64,000 nucleotides of DNA from Candidatus Parvarchaeota archaeon (GCA_030615175.1 JAUWZX010000002.1:62001-126000); one strand, 5' to 3'. Positions 35,928-48,393 are shown, numbered from the stretch's first letter. A program made the numbers and translations. The notes: generated from the letters alone by a model not told the origin.

Positions 35928-37730
35928 ATGAGCGACTTGTTCTTTAACGGAGTGTTTATTGGAACAGTAAAGAACTCGTTAAGATTTATTAAGAAAATAA
36001 AAAAGGAAAGAAGAGAAGGAAATTTATCATACTTAATGAACTTAATGTATGATGAAAAACATGATAATGTTATTATAACAACTGAAAAAGGAAGAGCGAG
36101 AAGGCCTTTAATAATAGTTGAAAATGGAAAGCCGAAACTAACAAAAGAGTATATTAAGAAATTAAAAAATGGCGAAATAACGTGGAATAATTTAGTTAAG
36201 GAAGGAGTAATTGAATACTTAGACGCATCAGAAGAGGAGAATTCTAAGATTGTAATTAATGAAGATGAACTAACAGAAGAGCATACTCACTTAGAAATAA
36301 GTTCCCTAATAATACTTGGCAATCAAGCATCAATGGTTCCTTACGCAGAACATAACACGGCTACAAGAGATATTTACGGGTCAAAACTATTAAAGCAGGG
36401 ATTAGGGATTTACGCAAGCAATTATTTAATAAGAAGTGACACTGACAGCAACATACTTCACTACGTTCAAAAACCATTAGTTGACACAATCATGTGGAAA
36501 TTAATGAATTATGACATTCACCCGATAGGTTGCAATGTAATTATTGCAATAATGACTTGGGACGGGTATAACATTGAAGATGCAATAGTGATTAATAAAT
36601 CAAGCATTGAAAGAGGCATGTACAGGAGCACTTACTTCAGGCCTTACAAGAGTGAAGAATTAAGATATGCTGGAGGAATAAAAGACTTGATATGCATTCC
36701 TGAAAAAGAAGTTAAGGGTTACAGAATGGAGAAAGTGTACGTTCATTTAGAAGATGATGGGATAATTAATCCTGAAGCAAACATTATGATTGGGGACGTG
36801 CTTGTCGGTAAGACAAGCCCTCCAAGGTTCTTAGCAAGCCTTGAAGAATTCAGAGTGGGTGTTGAAGCAAGAAGGGAAACTTCAACAACAGTAAAACTCC
36901 AAGGCAATGGAGTGGTTGACTCAGTTATGATTTCAGAATCATCAGAGGGAAATAAAATCATTAAAACAAAAGTAAGGGAACAGAGAATCCCTGAAATAGG
37001 CGATAAGTTCTCCTCAAGGTACGGTCAGAAAGGAGTTATTGGAATGATCGTGCCACATGAGTCAATGCCCTTCACCGCTTCAGGAATAACTCCTGACATA
37101 ATATTCAGCCCATTCAGCATCCCGCCAAGAATGACTTTTGCACAAGTAATTGAATGCCTTGCAGGAAAAGTAGCTGCATTAAGAGGCACGCCAATTAATG
37201 GAACGCCATTTAATAATGAAAATGAAACTGACTTAAGAAAGGAATTATTAAAACTCGGGTTTAAGGATAATGGAAGCGAAACAATGTATGATGGCAGGAC
37301 TGGCAAAGAGTACAAGGCGAGAATAATGACAGGCAACATGTTTTACATGAAGTTAAGGATGATGGTTTCCTCAAAGATGCAGTCAAGGGCAAGAGGTCCT
37401 CTAGCACTCCTCACAAGACAGCCGACAGAAGGCAAGGCAAAGGAAGGTGGCTTAAGACTTGGTGAAATGGAAAAAGACTGTCTTATTAGTCACGGCGCAA
37501 CACTATTCTTAAAGGAAAGATTTGACAGTGACAAATCAGTGATGCCTGTATGCAAGAGGTGCGGCACAATAGCAATATTTAATAAATTCAAGAATAAAGG
37601 ATTATGCCCTATATGCGGGGAGAAAAGTGAAATAACCTTAATAGAAATGAGTTACGCCTTTAAATTATTATTAGATGAGTTAAAATCATTATGCATCTAC
37701 CCTAAATTACATATCAAGCCTAAGAGTTAA
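35928..37730 (+). CDS. rpoB1: DNA-directed RNA polymerase subunit B'
   Basis: GYNIEDAIVINKSSIERG, GDKFSSRYGQKGVIG, GLRLGEMEKDCLISHGA. Confidence 0.97.
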   Translation: MSDLFFNGVFIGTVKNSLRFIKKIKKERREGNLSYLMNLMYDEKHDNVIITTEKGRARRPLIIVENGKPKLTKEYIKKLKNGEITWNNLVKEGVIEYLDASEEENSKIVINEDELTEEHTHLEISSLIILGNQASMVPYAEHNTATRDIYGSKLLKQGLGIYASNYLIRSDTDSNILHYVQKPLVDTIMWKLMNYDIHPIGCNVIIAIMTWDGYNIEDAIVINKSSIERGMYRSTYFRPYKSEELRYAGGIKDLICIPEKEVKGYRMEKVYVHLEDDGIINPEANIMIGDVLVGKTSPPRFLASLEEFRVGVEARRETSTTVKLQGNGVVDSVMISESSEGNKIIKTKVREQRIPEIGDKFSSRYGQKGVIGMIVPHESMPFTASGITPDIIFSPFSIPPRMTFAQVIECLAGKVAALRGTPINGTPFNNENETDLRKELLKLGFKDNGSETMYDGRTGKEYKARIMTGNMFYMKLRMMVSSKMQSRARGPLALLTRQPTEGKAKEGGLRLGEMEKDCLISHGATLFLKERFDSDKSVMPVCKRCGTIAIFNKFKNKGLCPICGEKSEITLIEMSYAFKLLLDELKSLCIYPKLHIKPKS

Positions 37731-37736
37731 CTAGCT

Positions 37737-40307
37737 ATGGAAATAATAAGTGAAAAAATAAATAAAATTGAATTCAAGATACTAGGACCTAAAATGATTG
37801 AGAAAATGAGTATTGTTAAAATCACTAATCCTGAATTATACGATGCTGATGGATTCCCAATTGATAACGGATTAATGGACCTCAGAATGGGAGTTATTGA
37901 CCCTGGAATGCGGTGCAGGACTTGCGGCGAGCGGGTGAAGGAATGCCCAGGCCACTTTGGTTACATAAAACTTGCAAGATCAGTTATTCATATTAAATAT
38001 GTTCCATGGATTTACAAGATGTTAAGAAGTACTTGCAATCAATGCTCAAGAATACTCACAGACCCTAATAAATTAATGGTTTATGAAGAAAAACTTAAAA
38101 TTGTTAAGAAAGAGAAAGGAGAACTTGAAGCATGGAAGGTTGCGGCAGAAATTGAAAAGCATATTAAGAATACTAAAAAATGCCCTTACTGCGGGGCTAA
38201 GCAGGAGAAAATAACTCTAAACAAACCATACTTCTTTTATCAGGAAAAAACAAAGTTAACTCCTGTTGATGTTCGTGAAAGACTTGAAAGAGTTTCAGAT
38301 GATGACTTAAAATTATTAGGGTTTGACCCATTAGCAGGGAGGCCTGAATGGATGATATTAACGCTCATGCCAGTGCCTCCAGTAACTGTCAGGCCTTCAA
38401 TAACTCTCGAGTCAGGCGCGAGAAGTGAGGATGACTTAACGCATAAACTAGGCGACATAATAAGGGCTAATCAAAGATTATTTGAAAACTTAAATGCTGG
38501 AGCGCCTGAAATAATAATTGAGGACTTATGGGACTTACTTCAATACCATGTTACAACTTTATTCGCTAATAACATCTCGCAATTACCTCCAGCCCGCCAC
38601 AGGTCAGGCAGGCCTTTAAAAACACTTTCTGAGCGGATTAAAGGAAAAGAAGGCAGATTTAGGAAACACCTGGCAGGTAAGAGAGTTGACTTCAGTGCAA
38701 GAACCGTTATCAGCCCTGACCCGTACATTGCTGTTGACGAAGTAGGAGTGCCTAAAAAAATGGCAATGAATTTAACAGTTCCTGAAAGAGTAACTGAAAG
38801 GAATTTCAAATGGTTAAAAAAATTAATAAAGAACGGCTCAAGCAAGTACCCTGGAGCTAATTACGTAATAACAATTGAGGGTAAGAGGAAGAGAATAACT
38901 GATGAAACTAAGCCAGTAATACTTGAAGAATTACGGTTCGGTTACGTTGTTGAACGCCACTTGCTTGACGGTGATGTTACATTATTTAACAGGCAGCCAA
39001 GCCTTCACAGGATGAGCATGATGGTTCATAAAGTGAAAATACTGCCTGGCAAGACTTTCAGACTTAACTTATGCGTGTGCCCTCCTTATAATGCAGACTT
39101 TGACGGTGACGAGATGAACCTTCACGTACCTCAAACAGAGGAAGCGCGTGCAGAGGCGAAGATGCTGGTAAGCGTTGGTAATCATTTAATAACTCCTCGT
39201 TACGGCCTGCCAATAATTGGATGCATTAGTGACCACATAGCAGGAGCTTACATGCTAACCCAGAAAAGCAATAAGTTAACAAGGAATGAAGCAATGGATT
39301 TACTAGCGAAGTCTAATATAACAACAAGTCTTTCTAATAAGAAGGAATTCACTGGTAAGGAGTTATTCAGTTCATTACTGCCTAAGGACTTTAATTTTGA
39401 GTGCAGAAGCGGATCCTGCAGGAAGTGCAATGCGTGTAAGACAATTAACTGCGAATACGATGCTTACGTCAACGTTAAGAATGGTGAATTAAAGACAGGA
39501 ATTATTGACAAGAACAGTGTTGGTTCAGGGATTGGTTTAATGCTTCATAAGTTACTAAACAAGTATGGAAGCCAGAAGGCAGTTGAATTCCTGAATAAAG
39601 CAACTTTATTATTCATTAATTACTTGCAAGCAAATGGAATAACGGTTATGTCAAGTGACAGCGACCTGCCTGAAGAAGCAGTTAAGAAAATCAAAAAGAT
39701 TACTAGTAAAGCTGAGAAACGCATTGGAGAATTAACAATTGATTATTTAAATAATAAAATTGAAGCTTACCCTGGCAAGACGTTAAGGGACACTCTTGAA
39801 TTCAAGATTTCCGCCACATTGAATAAAGCGCGTAATAAATGCAGCCATATTGTTGAAGAAATGTCAAAGCCTTCAGGAACAACCATGATGGCTGAGAGTG
39901 GGGCTAGAGGCAAGTTATTAAACCTTAGCATGATTTCAGCCCTTGTTGGTCAAGTATCTTTAAGGGGTTCAAGAATTATTAAAGGTTATAATAGGAGAAC
40001 CTTGCCTCACTTTAATAAGGATGACTTAGGTGCTGGGCCTCACGGATTTATTCGGCATGGTTATAAGGACGGCTTAACGCCTCATGAATTCTTCTTCCAC
40101 GCAATAGCTGGCAGGAATTCATTAATGGATACCTCAATGAGGACGCCCAAAAGCGGTTACTTGCAGAGAAGGTTAATTAATGCACTGCAGGACATTAAGG
40201 TTTGTTATGACGGCACTGTGCGTGACAGTAATAACATGATTATTCAATTCAAGTACGGCGAGGATGGGGTTGACGTGTCAAAAACAAGAGGGGGTGTAGT
40301 AATGTGA
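37737..40307 (+). CDS. rpoA1: DNA-directed RNA polymerase subunit A'
   Basis: [31 protein letters not shown]. Confidence 0.97.
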   Translation: MEIISEKINKIEFKILGPKMIEKMSIVKITNPELYDADGFPIDNGLMDLRMGVIDPGMRCRTCGERVKECPGHFGYIKLARSVIHIKYVPWIYKMLRSTCNQCSRILTDPNKLMVYEEKLKIVKKEKGELEAWKVAAEIEKHIKNTKKCPYCGAKQEKITLNKPYFFYQEKTKLTPVDVRERLERVSDDDLKLLGFDPLAGRPEWMILTLMPVPPVTVRPSITLESGARSEDDLTHKLGDIIRANQRLFENLNAGAPEIIIEDLWDLLQYHVTTLFANNISQLPPARHRSGRPLKTLSERIKGKEGRFRKHLAGKRVDFSARTVISPDPYIAVDEVGVPKKMAMNLTVPERVTERNFKWLKKLIKNGSSKYPGANYVITIEGKRKRITDETKPVILEELRFGYVVERHLLDGDVTLFNRQPSLHRMSMMVHKVKILPGKTFRLNLCVCPPYNADFDGDEMNLHVPQTEEARAEAKMLVSVGNHLITPRYGLPIIGCISDHIAGAYMLTQKSNKLTRNEAMDLLAKSNITTSLSNKKEFTGKELFSSLLPKDFNFECRSGSCRKCNACKTINCEYDAYVNVKNGELKTGIIDKNSVGSGIGLMLHKLLNKYGSQKAVEFLNKATLLFINYLQANGITVMSSDSDLPEEAVKKIKKITSKAEKRIGELTIDYLNNKIEAYPGKTLRDTLEFKISATLNKARNKCSHIVEEMSKPSGTTMMAESGARGKLLNLSMISALVGQVSLRGSRIIKGYNRRTLPHFNKDDLGAGPHGFIRHGYKDGLTPHEFFFHAIAGRNSLMDTSMRTPKSGYLQRRLINALQDIKVCYDGTVRDSNNMIIQFKYGEDGVDVSKTRGGVVM

Positions 40308-41383
40308 AGTTACCTAAAAAACTGCAGGACAAGTATGAATCCCTTAACGAAAAGGACAGGAAGAAATTATTAAGGAACTATGAGGAATCACTTGTTGCGC
40401 CCGGAGAAGCTGTTGGGGTTGTGGCTGGTCAAAGTATTGGAGAGCCCGGAACGCAGATGATACTCAGAACTCACAAGTTTGCAGGAGTCACTGAAATAAT
40501 TATTTCAAAAGGACTGCCGCGGCTTATAGAAATATTTGATGCAAGGAAAACGCCTTCAACTCCCAGCATGACTATTTACTTAAAGAAGGATGTTTCAAGC
40601 GATGAAAAAAAAGTTCGTGAAACTGCAACTAAGATACTTGAATTAAAAGTTAAGGACGTATTAGAAAAATTAATTGTTGACTTACTTAATAAAACTGTTA
40701 AAATTTACTTGGATAAAACTTCATTGAAAAAATTCATGATTAATACTAAAAAGGTTTCTGAAATGCTTAAGAAAAGCATGAAGAAAGAGGAAATAACTTA
40801 TGAAGGCAATGTCATAAACATTAAGTCAAAGGATGCTAATATCAAGAATCTTTACAAGTTAAGAGTTAAAGTTAAAGATGTTTATACTCAAGGAATTCCT
40901 AAAATAGAGCAAATTCTTCCTGTTAAGAAAGGCAATGAATGGATTATTAAAACTTTTGGTTCTAACCTTAAAGAGATTCTTAAGATACCTGAAGTTGATA
41001 CTACGAGGACGTTCACTAATGACTTGTTTGAAATCCTTAATATACTGGGGGTTGAGGCTGCGAGGAATGCAGTGATTAATGAGTCTTTAATGACGCTTAA
41101 AGAGCAGGGATTATCAGTTGACGTAAGGCACTTAATGCTTGTCGCTGACATAATGACTGCTGACGGTACACTTAGAGGAGTTAATAGATACGGCGTGACT
41201 AAAGGCAAGAAGTCAGTGCTTGCAAGAGCTTCATTCGAAGTTGCATTAAAGCACTTATTTAATGCCGCAGTCCACAGGGAGATTGATGAGTTAAAAAGCA
41301 TTGTTGAGAACGTAATGATTAATCAGCCAGCCCCAGTGGGCACAGGAATGTTAAAATTAGTGGTTAAGCATGACAAGAAGTGA
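40304..41383 (+). CDS. rpoA2: DNA-directed RNA polymerase subunit A''
   Basis: [31 protein letters not shown]. Confidence 0.97.
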   Translation: MKLPKKLQDKYESLNEKDRKKLLRNYEESLVAPGEAVGVVAGQSIGEPGTQMILRTHKFAGVTEIIISKGLPRLIEIFDARKTPSTPSMTIYLKKDVSSDEKKVRETATKILELKVKDVLEKLIVDLLNKTVKIYLDKTSLKKFMINTKKVSEMLKKSMKKEEITYEGNVINIKSKDANIKNLYKLRVKVKDVYTQGIPKIEQILPVKKGNEWIIKTFGSNLKEILKIPEVDTTRTFTNDLFEILNILGVEAARNAVINESLMTLKEQGLSVDVRHLMLVADIMTADGTLRGVNRYGVTKGKKSVLARASFEVALKHLFNAAVHREIDELKSIVENVMINQPAPVGTGMLKLVVKHDKK

Positions 41384-41633
41384 AATAGAGAAAGCGTTGA
41401 AAAAAGGTTTATTAATATATGGTTTTAATAATGTGAAGAAGGCAGTTTTTAAAGAAGGATTGGAAAAAGTCATTGTCAGCAAGAATAACGTTAAGGCTTA
41501 TGAAGAATTAAGATTAGTAAACATTAACACTTCAATAGAGTTAAGCGAGTTCACTTCAAAAGAACAGGGAATGATATGCAAGAAGCCTTACGCAATAAGT
41601 GTTCTGGGAATTAAAAAAGGCGGCAAGAAATAA
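41370..41633 (+). CDS. rpl30e: 50S ribosomal protein L30e-like
   Basis: Position between rpoA2 and nusA and L7Ae/L30e-like sequence. Confidence 0.75.
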   Translation: MTRSEIEKALKKGLLIYGFNNVKKAVFKEGLEKVIVSKNNVKAYEELRLVNINTSIELSEFTSKEQGMICKKPYAISVLGIKKGGKK

Positions 41634-42067
41634 TGAAGAAGAATAATGGAGCGCGAGTGTTAATTAAGTTTGATACTGACAGCATACGATATACAGGATT
41701 ATTTGAATCCCTCACAGGAGTCGTTGTTAAGGACTGCATGGTTAATGATGATAAAATAATTTTTGTAGTTAAGGAAGGGCAGGCGGGCATGGCTATCGGG
41801 AAGAAGGGAGTTAATATTAAGAATTTGCAGGAAATGCTTAATAAAAGGGTTGAAATAATCGAGTTTAATTCAAATCCATTAAAATTCCTTAATAATATTT
41901 TCAGACCATTAAAGATTAGTAATGCTTACCTAAGCGAGAAGAATGATGAAAAAAAAGTTATTAAGATAAGCTTTGATAAGGACAAGTTCAAGGTTAGACC
42001 TAAATTAAGGAAGGCTAAATTCCTGGTTAAGAAATACTTTAACATTGACGACGTTATTATATCATAA
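41633..42067 (+). CDS. nusA: Archaeal NusA-like KH protein
   Basis: EGQAGMAIGKKGVNIKNLQEMLNKRVEIIEF KH motif. Confidence 0.9.
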   Translation: MKKNNGARVLIKFDTDSIRYTGLFESLTGVVVKDCMVNDDKIIFVVKEGQAGMAIGKKGVNIKNLQEMLNKRVEIIEFNSNPLKFLNNIFRPLKISNAYLSEKNDEKKVIKISFDKDKFKVRPKLRKAKFLVKKYFNIDDVIIS

Positions 42068-42101
42068 CATTTAAAAATAGATTTCTTATACTGAATACTT
42101 C

Positions 42102-42536
42102 ATGAAGAAGCCGACAGGATTATTTGCTGGCAGGAAGTTATTAATGAGGCGCAAGACTTTTAAGTGCAGGTATAAGGGTGGCAAGGCTAAGAAATTAGGC
42201 ACTGAGAAGAAGTATGACCCTTTGAAGGGAAGCCCCAGGGCTAAAGGCATTGTTTTATCTAAGCGTAATATTCCTTGCAAGCAGCCTCACTCAGCTTTAA
42301 GGAAGTGTGTTGTTGTTCAATTAATTAAGAACGGCAAGAGCGTTACTGCTTTTGTTCCTGGCGAGGGAGCAATTAAGCATATTGATGAGCATAACATTGT
42401 TGAGATTGAACGCCTTGGAGGTCCTATGAGCGGCAGTAAAGGCGATATTCCTGGCGTTAAATTCAAGGTTGTTAAAGTTAATGATGTTTCATTAATAGAG
42501 ATTATCAGAGGCAGGAAGGAGAAACCTGAGAGGTAA
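42102..42536 (+). CDS. rps12: 30S ribosomal protein S12
   Basis: [27 protein letters not shown]...[17 protein letters not shown]. Confidence 0.97.
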   Translation: MKKPTGLFAGRKLLMRRKTFKCRYKGGKAKKLGTEKKYDPLKGSPRAKGIVLSKRNIPCKQPHSALRKCVVVQLIKNGKSVTAFVPGEGAIKHIDEHNIVEIERLGGPMSGSKGDIPGVKFKVVKVNDVSLIEIIRGRKEKPER

Positions 42537-42542
42537 AAATTT

Positions 42543-43229
42543 ATGATTAAGAAGGAATTATTAGATAGGGCGAAGGAAATTGAGAAAAAGATTGTTAAGA
42601 AGGGTGAGGAAATTGCTGAAGTTGTTAAACTGCCTGACTCGCCGCTTTTCGGCAAATGGTCAAGCAAAGGCATAACCGTTATTGACCATGGCTTGAAGGA
42701 TTATATTAGTTTAAAACCTGTTTACTTACCTAAATCTTTTGGCAGGAATGCTCGTCAGAAATTCCATAAGTCTAATTATCATATTGTTGAACGATTAATG
42801 AATCACATCCCTGTTTCTGGTCATAAGGGTAAGAAACAGTGGTGGTGTACTGGCAAGCAATTAGGTCAGGGCATGACTCTTCTTAAGATTATGGTTAAAA
42901 CATTGGAATTAATTGAGAAAAGAGTTAAGGAAAATCCTATTCAAGTCATTGTAAGGGCTGTTGAGAACGCATCTCCTTGTGAGGAAGTCACGACTGTTCA
43001 GTACGGCGGCATCAGGCATCCTAAAGCTGTTGAAACCAGTCCTCAGCGAAGAATTGACTTAGCGTTGCGCTGGATTACTCAAGGAGCTAAGAAACAGAGC
43101 AGGAAGTCAAGGAAGCATATATGGGACACCCTTACTGATGAAATAATCGCTGCTGCTAGAGAAGACCCTAAGAGTTTCTCAGTCAGTAAGAGAAATGAAG
43201 TTGAAAGGCAGGCAAGAGGCAGCAGGTAA
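42543..43229 (+). CDS. rps7: 30S ribosomal protein S7
   Basis: IVERLMNHI...GKKQWWCTGKQLGQ...QRRIDLALRWI. Confidence 0.97.
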   Translation: MIKKELLDRAKEIEKKIVKKGEEIAEVVKLPDSPLFGKWSSKGITVIDHGLKDYISLKPVYLPKSFGRNARQKFHKSNYHIVERLMNHIPVSGHKGKKQWWCTGKQLGQGMTLLKIMVKTLELIEKRVKENPIQVIVRAVENASPCEEVTTVQYGGIRHPKAVETSPQRRIDLALRWITQGAKKQSRKSRKHIWDTLTDEIIAAAREDPKSFSVSKRNEVERQARGSR

Positions 43230-43290
43230 AGAAAGAATAATTCCTCAACAACACAAATTTATATAAATAATTAAGTGTAATAGTTAATCA

Positions 43291-43779
43291 ATGAACTTGC
43301 TAGAATTCATAATAAATGCGAAGAAAAAAGGATATGCCGGCGGGACAGATTATAAAGTTCTTGATGATAAAGGCAAGGAATTCATATTTAAAGAAGGAAA
43401 TTATGAGTACAGGGATAAATACTATGGTTTTAACCCATTTACTGGACATGAGATAATACTTAAAGATGGTAAAGCTGTTTGGGTAATGAATTATACTGGC
43501 AACGTAACAGTAAGTACGTGGACAGTAAAAACTTCAAAAGTATTTAAATTCCTAAGAGAAGCCATGTGCAACTATTTAGAATCCCCAGCAGGTATTACGG
43601 CAAGCATTCCTGTTCGCGGGGCAAGATTAACTCTTTTTAAGAATTTTAAATACACAAGTAATATTGAAGGCTCTTTTAATAAATTTAAAGGCATAGAAAG
43701 GATATATTACAGAGAATATGATTACAAGGAAGTATATATAGGATACTTTCATGGCGGCACAGTAGAGGGAAAACTTTAA
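43291..43779 (+). CDS. DUF5680-like protein
   Basis: LLEFIINAKKKGYAGG...FKEGNYEYRDKYYGFNPFTGHEIILKDGKAVWVMNYTG. Confidence 0.65.
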   Translation: MNLLEFIINAKKKGYAGGTDYKVLDDKGKEFIFKEGNYEYRDKYYGFNPFTGHEIILKDGKAVWVMNYTGNVTVSTWTVKTSKVFKFLREAMCNYLESPAGITASIPVRGARLTLFKNFKYTSNIEGSFNKFKGIERIYYREYDYKEVYIGYFHGGTVEGKL

Positions 43780-43805
43780 AAACCTCTTTATTTTCGTTTG
43801 TTCTA

Positions 43806-45980
43806 ATGGTAAAGGTTGAGGAAAAAGTTAAGGAATTGCATCGTAAACCTGAATTCGTCAGGAACATGGGCATCATTGCTCATATCGATCACGGAAAGAC
43901 AACGCTCAGTGATTCACTACTAGCTGGCGCTGGAATGCTTTCAATGGAAAAAGCAGGCACAGTACTTAAAACAGACACTCTTGAGGAAGAACAGCAGAGA
44001 GGCATTACTATTCAAAGCACTGGCGTGTCAATGATTCACAATGTTGAAGAACATGATTACTTAATTAACTTAATTGACACTCCAGGACACGTTGACTTCG
44101 GCGGAGAAGTGACCAGGGCTTTAAGAGCTGTTGACGGAGCATTAGTCCTTGTATGCGCGGTGGAAGGAGCAATGCCTCAGACAGAAACAGTGTTAAAGCA
44201 GGCTTTAAAGGAGCGCGTGAAGCCAGTCTTATTCATCAACAAGGTTGACCGCTTGATTAAAGAATTAAAACTCACTCCTAAATCAATGCAGGAACGCTTC
44301 ATTAAAATGATTAATCAAGTTAATAAAATAATTAAGGATAACGCTCCTAAAGAATTAAAAGAGAAGTGGCAAGTATCAGTTCAGAAAGGCACTGTTGTTT
44401 TTGGCACAGCAATTCATAAATGGGCGCTTAGTTACACAGTGATGAAAGAGAAAGGAATAAATTTTAAAGAAGTGCTTGACACTTACGCTGAAGGAGACCC
44501 TGAAGCAATAGTTAAGTTAAGCAATAAGTCACCTGTTCACGAAGTAATCCTTAACATGGTTGCAAAGCACCTGCCTAATCCAATTGAAGCGCAGAAGTTA
44601 AGGGTTCCAGCCATCTGGCCAGGAGACTTGAAATCAGAGATTGGCAAGTCATTAATTAATTGCAATCCTGACGGCCCTCTTGTTTTCTGCGTTACTAAAA
44701 TATTCATTGACCCTCAGGCAGGAGAAATTAGTTTTGGCAGGGTTTTCTCAGGCAAGTTAAAGCATGGTGATGAAGTATGGCTTAATAAGCGTAAAACCAA
44801 GGCAAGAAATCAGCAAGTCTTTGTAATGGTTCTTGATAAGAGACATAACATTGATGAAGTGCCTGCAGGCAACACTGCAGGAGTTATCGGGCTTAAGAAT
44901 TCAACATCTGGCGAAACAGTCAGTGATGAGGAAATAACTCCTTTCGAATCAATCAAGCACATCTTTGACCCGGTAGTCACTAAGTCAATTGAAGCAAAGG
45001 ATCCTAAAAACCTTGTTAAATTAATCCAGACATTAAAGGATATTGAAAAGGAAGACCCTACAATGAAAACTGAGATTAATGATGAAACCGGCGAGCACTT
45101 AATTTCAGGACTAGGTGAACTGCATTTAGAAATTATTGAACACAAGATTGAGCGTGATAAGAATATTCCAATAGTCACTAGTCCTCCAATAGTTGTTTAC
45201 AGGGAAACAGTTAATAAGAAATCAGTTAAGGAAGAGGGTAAGAGTCCTAACAAGCATAATAAGTTTTACTTCATTGTTGAATCAATGCCAAGGGAATGGT
45301 ATGATTTACTTGTTAGTGGCGACGTAAAGGACGGCGAGGTAAGAAAGAAGGATAAGGATTTAATTGAACGCTTAATTGAGTTTGGAATCCCAAGGAATGA
45401 TGCTAAACGTTTAAGAAGCATTTATAAACGCAACATGTTGTTTGACATGTCCAGTGGTATTGTACAGATTGGCGAGGTTATTTTAATGATTATTCAGGGC
45501 TTCAAGCAAGTAATGGATGCTGGAATGCTTGCACGCGAGCCTTGTGAGGGCATTATTGTCAGGATTATGGATATGAAACTTCATGAGGACGCTATTCACC
45601 GCGGTCCAGCCCAAGTACTGCCAGCTGTCCGCCAAGGCATTAGGGCTTGTTTTTTAAGCGCTGACGCTTCATTACTCGAGCCTGTTCAGGCAAGAAGGAT
45701 TGACGCTCCTATAAAGTACACTGGCACTCTTAGCAAGTTAGTGCAGTCAAGACGCGGTCAGCTGCTTGAGATGAATCAGGAAATGGAAAGCGTTACTGTC
45801 ATGGCTAAACTCCCTGTAGCTAATGCCTTCGGCTTCACTAGTGACTTAAGAAGCGCTACTGAAGGGCGCGGCGTATGGTTCCTTGTTGACAGCAAGTTCG
45901 AACCAGTCCCTAAAGACTTGCAGGACGAAGTAGTGAAGAAAATCAAGAACAGGAAAGGACTTAAGTCCAAAAAACCATAA
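43806..45980 (+). CDS. fusA: Elongation factor 2
   Basis: NMGIIAHIDHGKTTLSDSLLAGAG; RGPAQVLPAVRQGI. Confidence 0.98.
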   Translation: MVKVEEKVKELHRKPEFVRNMGIIAHIDHGKTTLSDSLLAGAGMLSMEKAGTVLKTDTLEEEQQRGITIQSTGVSMIHNVEEHDYLINLIDTPGHVDFGGEVTRALRAVDGALVLVCAVEGAMPQTETVLKQALKERVKPVLFINKVDRLIKELKLTPKSMQERFIKMINQVNKIIKDNAPKELKEKWQVSVQKGTVVFGTAIHKWALSYTVMKEKGINFKEVLDTYAEGDPEAIVKLSNKSPVHEVILNMVAKHLPNPIEAQKLRVPAIWPGDLKSEIGKSLINCNPDGPLVFCVTKIFIDPQAGEISFGRVFSGKLKHGDEVWLNKRKTKARNQQVFVMVLDKRHNIDEVPAGNTAGVIGLKNSTSGETVSDEEITPFESIKHIFDPVVTKSIEAKDPKNLVKLIQTLKDIEKEDPTMKTEINDETGEHLISGLGELHLEIIEHKIERDKNIPIVTSPPIVVYRETVNKKSVKEEGKSPNKHNKFYFIVESMPREWYDLLVSGDVKDGEVRKKDKDLIERLIEFGIPRNDAKRLRSIYKRNMLFDMSSGIVQIGEVILMIIQGFKQVMDAGMLAREPCEGIIVRIMDMKLHEDAIHRGPAQVLPAVRQGIRACFLSADASLLEPVQARRIDAPIKYTGTLSKLVQSRRGQLLEMNQEMESVTVMAKLPVANAFGFTSDLRSATEGRGVWFLVDSKFEPVPKDLQDEVVKKIKNRKGLKSKKP

Positions 45981-46064
45981 AAAATCAGGTTTTTTCCGAA
46001 ACCTTTAAAAAGATTTATTATTTTCTTGATTTCTTAATACAAACACAGAAATGGAGGTAAAAAC

Positions 46065-47411
46065 ATGGCAAAAAAACAACATTTGAACTTGGTGTTCGTA
46101 GGGCATGTAGACCACGGTAAGAGCACACTTATAGGTAAATTGTTCCACGAAACAGGTGCCTTAACACAGCAGGAGTTAGAAAAATTTAAGAAAAAAGCAG
46201 AAGAACTTGGCAAACAGACATGGGCGTTCGCTTACGTCACTGACGTGACAGAACAGGAAAGGAAAAGAGGATTAACAATTGAGTTATCACATAAGAAATT
46301 TGACACTCAAAAGTATACATTCACGATTATTGACGCTCCCGGGCACAGAGACTTCGTTAAGAACATGATTACAGGAGCATCTCAAGCTGATGCTGCAGTC
46401 CTAGTAGTTGATGCCAGAGACGGCGTCATGGAACAGACAAAAGAACACATCTTCCTGTGCAGGACTCTCGGAGTCAAGCAAGTAATTGCAGTAATTAATA
46501 AAATGGACGTCATTAACTACAAGGAAAGCAGATGGAATGAAGTCAAGGATGACTTAGTCAGTTGGTTAAAGAACGCTGGATTTGACACGTCAAAAATCAG
46601 TTTCTTGGCTGTAAGCGCTATTAAAGGAGATAACGTGACTAAGAAAAGTGATAAGACTCCATGGTATAAGGGTCCAACACTGCTTGAAGCGCTTAATAAT
46701 ATACAAATGCCTGAGAAACCAGTAAAACTACCACTTAGGATACCAGTGCAGGATGTTTATTCAATAACGGGTATTGGCGCAGTACCTGTCGGCAAGGTTC
46801 AGACAGGAACGATGAAGGTTGGTGATAAAGTAATCTTCATGCCTTCAGGAGCGACAGGCGATGTTAAGAGTATTGAAATGCATCATGAAAGCGTGCCTCA
46901 AGTAGAACCTGGCGATAACATTGGATTCAATGTTAGGGGAATAGGTAAGAATGACATTAAGAGAGGGGATGTGGGAGGTCACCTTGACAACCCGCCAACA
47001 GTTGCTAAGAAATTTAAGGCACAGATAATCGTCCTTAACCACCCGACAGTCATTACTGCTGGTTACACGCCGGTATTCCATGCGCACACAGCTCAAGTGG
47101 CATGCAGTTTTGAGAAGTTATTAAAAAAGCTTGACCCAAAGACTGGCGCTACTAAGGAAGAGAACCCTGAAGTCTTGAGGAAAGGTGACGCGGCTATTGT
47201 ATTAATCAAGCCGTCTAAACCATTTGTTATTGAAGAGAAATCAAAGATTCCTCAATTATCAAACTTCGCTATCAGGGACATGGGCAAGACTATTGGCGCT
47301 GGAATGTGCATTGAAATAACAGAAAAAGGAAAAGTAGAAAAGGCAAAAAAAGTAGAAAAGGCACCGGCAAAGAAAGGCAATACCAAGGCAGCAACAACAA
47401 CAAAGAAATAG
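46065..47411 (+). CDS. tuf: Elongation factor 1-alpha with K/A/T-rich tail
   Basis: [38 protein letters not shown]. Confidence 0.98.
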   Translation: MAKKQHLNLVFVGHVDHGKSTLIGKLFHETGALTQQELEKFKKKAEELGKQTWAFAYVTDVTEQERKRGLTIELSHKKFDTQKYTFTIIDAPGHRDFVKNMITGASQADAAVLVVDARDGVMEQTKEHIFLCRTLGVKQVIAVINKMDVINYKESRWNEVKDDLVSWLKNAGFDTSKISFLAVSAIKGDNVTKKSDKTPWYKGPTLLEALNNIQMPEKPVKLPLRIPVQDVYSITGIGAVPVGKVQTGTMKVGDKVIFMPSGATGDVKSIEMHHESVPQVEPGDNIGFNVRGIGKNDIKRGDVGGHLDNPPTVAKKFKAQIIVLNHPTVITAGYTPVFHAHTAQVACSFEKLLKKLDPKTGATKEENPEVLRKGDAAIVLIKPSKPFVIEEKSKIPQLSNFAIRDMGKTIGAGMCIEITEKGKVEKAKKVEKAPAKKGNTKAATTTKK

Positions 47412-47414
47412 AAT

Positions 47415-48329
47415 TTATTCTATTTTTTTTTCTTTTTTTATTAATTCATTTCCCTTAATTAGTAATTTCTTAAAGTAACGCAAGTCAGGTTCTTGTGTAA
47501 TGAGTAACTGGTCAAAATTAGTAATGAGTTTACTGTAAAAATGACCGTCATAAAATTTCTTAAGCGCTTCGTCAATGCTTACATTCTTTATAAGTGAATA
47601 ATAATTAACTCCTGCGTTTATTGCCGGGCACTCAATTAAGTAATGACGCAACAACCATGCTGATTCCATGTTACATAAAAATTTATACAACCCACTATTA
47701 TTCTTCACAGGCTTTCTTCTCCTTAACCAACTATCAATGTCTCGAAAAGGATTTTCCTTATTATAAAAATCACGAATAAAGGATTGTGTATCAAAATCAA
47801 GATCTCCATAATAATAAGGCCCAATCCTTGAGCGAGTAAAGCAGTTAAGAATTGAATTGTAATAATCATTAAATAAGAAGTGCACTCTCTTATCCATATC
47901 CCTCCTGTATTTATGCACTAATTCGTGAACAATATGCCCAACCGCTAAGTCATGGTCTTCATCATACTGTTTTAATAATCCTTCATACGCGGCAACACCG
48001 CTAAGACTGTAGTCATAGCAAGCAACGTTATCTGTAGGCTCACGAGTATCAATGATAAAGGATTCTTGTTTAACATTAATGCCATACTCTTCATTTAAGA
48101 ACTTGCTTGCTTCAACCATGACGTTTTTCAATCCTTCAGCATTACTTCTCAACCACTCGTTAGCGCAGACATCATTAATAGTAGAATAATTGTCAGTTAA
48201 TTTAATAAATTCCTCAATACTCCCACAATACTTTTTAACGCTCAAGGCAAAAAGCACTCTATCCATTAAGTCCATTATAATAATTATTACTATTAAACAA
48301 TATTTTAAAGATTTCCACCCCTTAAGCAT
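47415..48329 (-). CDS. Putative zinc metalloprotease-like protein
   Basis: VGHIVHELVHKYRRD (HExxH). Confidence 0.5.
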   Translation of the reverse strand: MLKGWKSLKYCLIVIIIIMDLMDRVLFALSVKKYCGSIEEFIKLTDNYSTINDVCANEWLRSNAEGLKNVMVEASKFLNEEYGINVKQESFIIDTREPTDNVACYDYSLSGVAAYEGLLKQYDEDHDLAVGHIVHELVHKYRRDMDKRVHFLFNDYYNSILNCFTRSRIGPYYYGDLDFDTQSFIRDFYNKENPFRDIDSWLRRRKPVKNNSGLYKFLCNMESAWLLRHYLIECPAINAGVNYYSLIKNVSIDEALKKFYDGHFYSKLITNFDQLLITQEPDLRYFKKLLIKGNELIKKEKKIE

Positions 48330-48393
48330 TCTTTTAAAAAAAAATATTTTTTTCCGAAACTTTTAAAAAGAGTTCATTATTATCCTAAGGACT

